Origin: Pelobates cultripes
Lineage: Eukaryota > Chordata > Amphibia > Anura > Pelobatidae
Direction: 5' to 3'
NCBI GenBank assembly: GCA_933207985.1
Contig: OW240921.1
Span: 106,713,209 to 106,777,208 of the forward strand
DNA: 64,000 nt
A program made the position numbers and the translations under genes. Below, in pieces: positions 58,402 to 64,000 of this stretch. How positions within the stretch are numbered: the stretch's first letter is position 1; every line of letters starts with the position of its first letter. The notes beneath the pieces are model-generated. The model made no database searches. It was given only the letters and a program-made list of their open reading frames with translations, and was not told the origin of the DNA.

Positions 58402-58561
58402 AGCTCTCTGCCTGCAACAATTTATTATAGGATCGGTGATTCTAGGATCGGTGACCTGAGGAGACGAACGATCGATGGGCTCTTTGCCTATATTAATTAA
58501 ACAGACGGTTTCCCTTACCCCTGTTACTGGGAAGAACACCCCTCAGCTATCTACCCAACAA

Positions 58562-59045
58562 TGGAAGAAAAAAAAAAAAACAGAAGCTCAACAGACCCAG
58601 GCAGAGCGTTAACATTGACGATCTTTTCCGCCAAGCACACGGAGTCTTTAGGCCAAAGATTGCTGCCTACTTTGAGGACTACTCAGACTCCTCGAAAGAT
58701 TTCAGCCTGACAGACAACACAGAAGGAGTGCCTCCCTCAAGCTAACCGCAACCGGTTCCCAAAAATGGCGACACAGGGCCTGTGACCACAGCCACACTAA
58801 AGACCATGCTGGGGAAATTGCAGAGAGTACTCCAGGTGGATATGGCTCAACTTCACACTGACTTCACAGGCCTGACAGGCCGCAAAGGAGCAGTGGAGGC
58901 CTCCGCCGACAAACACTCCCAATCCATAGCGGAACTGCAAACTAAAGTGCAGGCGCTCAAGATGCAGCAAGCAAAGTGTGAGCAGCATTTCGCATTGCTA
59001 GAGGACCAGCGGCAATGCAACAACTTGAAGGTTAGAGGGGTATCT
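58562..59045 (+). pseudogene. L1-type ORF1 fragment
   Basis: Plus-strand reading 58782-59045 gives an amphipathic, heptad-like helix (LKTMLGKLQRVLQVDMAQLH, then a KHSQSIAELQTKVQALKMQQ stretch) followed by LEDQRQCNNLKVRGV. This is the coiled-coil end and the start of the RNA-binding domain of L1/Tx1 ORF1p, whose usual motif is LEDRxRRNNLRIRG. Upstream 58562-58780 starts with ATGGAAGAAAAAAAA and continues the ORF1 N-terminus in shifted frames. The fragment is cut at about 59045. In an intact element ORF1p binds the element's own RNA; here it is dead. Confidence 0.8.
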
Positions 59046-61129
59046 GGGTACCTTTCTCTGTCTCTGTCTTTCTCTCAAGGATTTACATTCTGCACGATGG
59101 TTATATAGCTGCACTATATACGCAACTTGGCTAATTTGGTCTAATTGTCACATAATATTTGTAGATATTCATAAATGCTTGTCAAATGATTAAGCTTGGG
59201 ACGGAACATGTTGGCTTGCATGTATCTTTTTATTGATCATTCCAATATATTTGCTTTTTATTAGAGTACTGTATGATGATATCTCTTTCTCTGACCACCA
59301 TTTGTATTCTTTACTATACGTCACTATATTTTTTACTATATTCCACCCTTGCCTACCTGTAATTATTTGTATGTATCCATTTACCGGTCTTTAATTTACG
59401 GTATCTTCATGTATATCTGCTCTCTATTCTATTTATAATCTATAGTAGTTGTATCATCCAGTTTTACTTTATCTACAGCATGTTGATCAGTAACATTTAA
59501 CAGTGATTGCTAAGCAATCTAATTAGCATTTTACTGTACTTACATTCCTAATTAAAAGCATGGCATACGTGCTATGTACTTTCTTTTACTACAAATAACT
59601 TAAGAGCAGTTTGACATTTGGAATGTGCTGTTACTAGTAATTAATTACTACATTGAAATGTATTAGGGATGGTCTTAGACAATTAAATGGTAATTAGGGT
59701 CATTTAGTGTACAGTTAAAAGAATAAACCATGGCACTGTAGGGTCCCTGAGTGAACAATTCCACATGGTAATCTCTGGTAGAAATGGGATCTGTTTAAAA
59801 AATGAACTTGTAGATTAAAGGGATATGATAAAACAAATGTATCTTAAACACGTAGGTGAAGGCTATCTTTAGTTGAGTGTCCTGTTAATTTCTTAGAGGA
59901 CATATGGTTGCTAACATAAACATTTTGTCTGATAAGGGTTATTTTTATTTTATTTTTGGAGAAAAAATCTGAATCTTGTCTGGCATGCATGGTAACACAA
60001 TGCATTATTTTCAGGAAATTTTGTCTCAAACTGGAAGTCACATAGGATTTGGGCCACTCAATCAGGAAAAAAACATCATAAATTTTAGACTTGGAGATTC
60101 GTTTTAGGCCGAACTGCAATTCAGCTACATTTGGGCCAATCAGATGATCAATCAATTTACCGAACTCCAAGCTGAAATGTACTCAAATCATGGACCTGCT
60201 GAACTTTGCATTGCCGAACATGTTCGATTCAAGGTCGTATTTCTGAATTCTGCCAGTGGCACCAAAACAAAAGATGATAAATGATAAAAAAAGATAATTA
60301 ATGGCTAGAGGACAGTCACTGAATGTTGAGACAGTCACTGAATGTTGATTTTATTCAGATACAATGTGAGAAGTGAGTAATAGAATGAACAAAAGGAGCA
60401 GAAGTTAAAAAATATATATTTATATAAGCTATTTTTATATTTTATATATTTAATAAGTATATATATATATTACTCCTCCTCCTCTTTTTCCCCTCTGTTG
60501 GTTCCTTTTCTTACTTGAGTTCTGGACCAAATAGTAAAAAAATGCTCCTATCAGTTTACTGCAAAATATAAACATAATAGTTCATTTACTACTGGCCAAT
60601 TGTCGCGCCCGGTTTTGCTTTTCTGACTCACATTCCCATTTGAAATCTCGGTTCTAAAATTCTGCAGAGCTGAACTGACATTCAGCTGCAATTCGGTGCC
60701 CCGAAATTTTTTATTCTCCGTAAACACAATTCAGCTGAGCAGCATTCTCCCACTGTGCATAAGTCTAATTGTATTAATGCCTGGTATAAGCATCTGATAT
60801 TTATGAATGAATGTCTGCTCTTCTCAGCTTTCCATATAATAGCAATGATTCTGTCTGCCATATTTATTCCATCCTTACCGACTAGATACAATGGACCTTT
60901 CTTCACCTTTAAATCTGGGCCACATGACTTGACATTGAGTCAGCAATTCAAAACTGACTTTCTGACCTTTGGATTGCTTAACACAAATGTTTGCCTTAAC
61001 CCTTAATTCTGAATGTTCTAAACTTATAAAGATTTTTTAATCTTATTCTGTAAAAATATATTGTGTTGAACATATATACTTAATTCTAAATAGTAAACAA
61101 ATGTCATAGTTCCATTGCCAATATAGACA
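59046..61129. other. Intergenic; unique, partly candidate conserved DNA
   Basis: No gene. 59480-59740 is repeat-free with several TAATTA/AATTAG homeodomain-type words (candidate regulatory block). At 60311-60349 a 19-bp unit (GACAGTCACTGAATGTTGA) is perfectly duplicated in tandem. AT tract at 60410-60470. Confidence 0.45.
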
Positions 61130-61200
61130 CACATTTTATTATTATTATTTATAAAGTGCTAACAAATTCCGTTGCACTAAATACTTTCATTTGTCCCTTG
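61130..61200 (-). repeat. SINE/LINE-tail-like repeat
   Basis: TTATTATTATTATTTATAAA followed by GTGCTAACAAATTCCGTTGC, the inverse of the tail seen at 37262 and 54602. Confidence 0.7.
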
Positions 61201-61497
61201 CCTTATCTTATAGTTAGGATAGTCTTATGCTTAAACTCCTTTACTGTGTGTCAGCTCATTGTAGTGATTATGGTATTTTTGTAAAATAAATATTGGAGTG
61301 GAATGACAATAAATGGTGCCTTTTCAGGCATCTCTGCAGTCATTAAACTTATAAACATTAATTTATTGATTAAATTCTCCAAAGCCAACCTTTGATGGCA
61401 GTGATAGTCAGTCTGAGAGCACTGGGGATGGTTGGTGTGAGGTTTCGAAACATTGTACAGTAATTGGAGAGTATTATTTCCTAATTTCTCAATCCTC

Positions 61498-61895
61498 ATA
61501 GAAACATAGAGTGTGACGGCAGATAAGAACCATTCGGCCCATCTAGTCTGCCCAATTTTCTAAATACTTTCATTAGTCCCTGGCCTTATCTTATAGTTAG
61601 GATAGCCTTATGCCTATCCCACGCATGCTTAAACTCCTTTACTGTGTTAACCTCTACCACTATAGCTGGAAGGCTATTCCATGTATCCACCACCCTCTCA
61701 GTAAAGTAATACTTCCTGATATTATTTTTAAACCTTTGTCCCTCTAATTTAAGACGATGTCCTCTTGTTGTGGTAGTTTTTCTTCTTTCAAATATAGTAT
61801 CCTCCTTTACTGTGTTGATTTCCTTTATGTATGTAAATGTTTCTATCATATCCCCCCTGTCTCATCTTTCCTCCAAGCTATACATGTTAAGATCT
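61498..61895 (-). mobile_element. CR1-clade LINE, 3' end (5' truncated)
   Basis: Minus strand encodes MIETFTYIKEINTVKEDTIF, GHRLKLEGQRFKNNIRKYYF and FTERVVDTWNSLPA, continuing to a stop, then the 3' tail GACTAGATGGGCCGAATGGT...CTCTATGTTTCTATGAG. The best preserved 3' end of the three CR1 copies in this window. Confidence 0.88.
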
Positions 61896-64000
61896 TGTAT
61901 CAGGTATCCCTTTAAGATTCTGTTAATTAACTTCCACATTCGGCCACTATAATTGGACTAACTTAATTAAATAAATGGTAATTTACTAAACCTACCTTCC
62001 TGTTATAGCTTGGAGTTCCTAAGCTCTCACTTTATTCTATCTGACAGCTATCACACACACACGCACGCACGTGCGTGCACACACACACACACACACACAC
62101 ACACCTGCTCAAACACACAGAACAAATCATGACTTACAAGTTACAAAGGCTAAAAAGAGACATGTGTCCATCAAGTTCAGCCTTCCATTATAGCATGTTG
62201 CTGCTCACACATATTGGTATCTTTCCATAGAACTTCAATTTCCCAGCCTTTAAATATCTGCCCCTGTCAATTTATGCGAAGCTAGTCTAAAAAATATATA
62301 CAATCAAAAATGTGTCTTCAAAAACAGTCCCACCCGGCAGAATTTATATTTCAGAAATCAAAACCTAAAGAGGATATAACTTACTGCGAATTTATACTTT
62401 ACACATCCCTCTCTGCCCTCTGTCTTCTGGAACTGTAATTTTCAAATTTTCATCCATCCACCTCCTGACAGCTGTTTTCTACTCTCAACATCTGCACTTG
62501 TGCTCCACACCTCCTTCACTGCTAAAGATCTTGACTCTCATTTCAAGGACAAAATTGACACAATCAGAAATGGCAGGCCTTCCTTTTTAATCAACACATA
62601 GAGCTACCATAGGAAATCTGACTCCCTTGCCATCTGTAAGTACTCCCAATGTCTCCCATAAATCTCGTCTCTACAGAGACATATAAATCATCCTCCTATC
62701 CCCATCATTCAAAGCCCCATAATATCCACAATTAAACCAATCGCTTCACTTTGCTGTTTGTTTCTGTCTGTTAAACTTATTTTGTCACAATGCACTTTAC
62801 TGAATGTTAACAACACTGAAAAATATGTTAACAGTACACAAAAATATTATAATAATATAACTGTTGTGCTGCGACAATATGCTGTTTTATTCCAAATTGT
62901 GCATTGTTTTTTTTTTTTATAAAAGAATCGGAAACGTTGTCTAATTACTCACACCTGCCCAGAGCTCGCTTTCTGTCACTCAGACCTGCTTCTGAAGTTG
63001 CCAGGACATATTAGCTTCAATCAAAGGTGTGGCACAAATTAATGGGAGCAATAAGTCAGGTCAAGATGGATGGGCCATTAGGGTGGTTATTTGTAATAAT
63101 GACAGGTTCAACTTAAAAGTATGTTTGTGTCTCTTTGTGATTTTTAAAAGCATTTTAAAAAGGACAAATATCTATCTATTCAGTAAATCTGAACCTAATT
63201 TGAATTTTATTTTTATAAAGCATACTAAGGTTATAAAAAGGTTTTTATTTATTTGCTTATAACTTTTTAAAAAAAATATATTATATTGCGTAGTTTTTGC
63301 AACATTTCTAAGTAGTAAAGATCATTTACTGAACGATCCAACATTAAAAAAAATTGCCACTAAAAGTAACCAAAGAATCAACTTAAACCACCAAATAATC
63401 ACATGTCTGCACTAATGATAACTAGGAGAATACAAAAAAAATTCATACAAAACATGTAGGTATCTTCTAGTGCACCCAGTAGATGCCCCTCTACATGAAA
63501 TATATTGTGTCTAGTCTGCTAAAAACATACAGTTTGTCTTGAAAGCGATCTGATGCACAAATCACTATTTCATGAAACAAATTATAGCAAATGAACTTGT
63601 TAATAATAAAAAAAAATGTAAATTGAGTTAATAGCCGCATATATCAGTATCTTCACTCATCACCTCTGGTGGTGGTGGTGGCTGGTTGCGTGCCTGTGAA
63701 TGCTAGGGTGGGGATAGGATCTGTGTAACTTTGTCATATAAACCCTTATAGAATGTTGCAAGAATTGAAAAAATGTATAAAAAAAGCTTGTTTTTTTTTC
63801 TTTTCTAGATTTGATGCAGTTGATTGTTCTTATAACTTAATTTTTTAGAGGAAGTTTTTTTTTTTTTTTCCTTTTTCATTCCCTTGGGTGTTCTGCAAGA
63901 GTCTTCCAGTGTGGATTGTATACTGTAAAACAATATAGCTAATTAGTGGCTTATAGCTCTAAGCTATTCCACACTCTAAGAGACCATTGTGACTCAGGTC
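61896..64000. other. Intergenic; CA microsatellite, one repeat relic, candidate conserved blocks
   Basis: No gene seen. A (CA)n tract with a GCACGCACGTGCGTGC core lies at 62050-62104. 62130-62340 (AAAAAGAGACATGTGTCCAT then CAAGTTCAGCC) is a high-copy frog repeat fragment. 62930-63120 and 63880-64000 are repeat-free and of mixed composition. A (GGT)n tract lies at 63668-63684. Confidence 0.45.

Noticed and set aside
1..64000. tRNA, rRNA, snRNA or known microRNA genes
   Set aside because: No B-box-type GGTTCGAATCC, cloverleaf, or U-RNA start was noticed by eye. A covariance-model scan would be decisive and could not be run.
58000..64000. HTR3A 3' exons at the right end
   Set aside because: No ligand-gated channel motifs (Cys-loop or M1-M4) were seen on either strand.

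Overview
The window looks like nuclear DNA of a frog (anuran amphibian). The support is an intron-containing vertebrate gene plus a dense set of repeats typical of frog genomes: TTAA-flanked MITEs of the T2/Kolobok type, hAT MITEs with 8-bp target duplications, and CR1, L1/Tx1 and Tc1 relics. Nothing bacterial, viral or CRISPR-like is present.

Only one real protein-coding gene is recognised. Positions 1-744 (minus strand) encode the first 248 residues of ZBTB16 (PLZF), a BTB zinc-finger transcription factor. The reading frame is open to the window edge. The exon starts near 816 and is followed (in transcript order, upstream) by a first intron of about 7.5 kb. A moderately CpG-containing promoter and 5' exon region at about 8.27-8.65 kb carries two alternative minus-strand splice donors, a full palindromic CRE and a YY1-type site. 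Everything from about 8.7 kb to 64 kb is upstream intergenic DNA. No exon of a neighbouring gene was found.

Layout: 0-8.6 kb, ZBTB16 5' end. 8.8-9.7 kb, five diverged copies of a ~170-bp local tandem repeat. 11-13.7 kb, a cluster of four related hAT MITEs. 17-23 kb, several MITEs, hairpins and a 39-bp satellite. 24-30 kb, mostly unique DNA with a near-perfect 178-bp palindrome. 30.4-31.4 kb, a C-rich minisatellite. 31.7-38 kb, T2 MITEs, a CR1 3' end and candidate conserved non-coding DNA. 38.1-42.2 kb, one CR1 copy split by nested TTAA elements, one of which holds a hAT element. 44-44.7 kb, a Tc1 transposase relic. 45.9-49.1 kb, T2 MITEs. 49.1-53.9 kb, hAT elements holding very large GT/CA minisatellites. 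53.9-57.1 kb, a dead L1/Tx1 ORF2. 57.1-59 kb, a 71-bp minisatellite, a chain of hairpins and an L1 ORF1 fragment. 59-64 kb, mostly unique DNA with another CR1 3' end.

No new multi-gene system is visible. The most notable structures are the ZBTB16 promoter architecture, the datable nested insertions at 38-42 kb, the hAT elements that carry hypervariable minisatellites, and several long palindromes.
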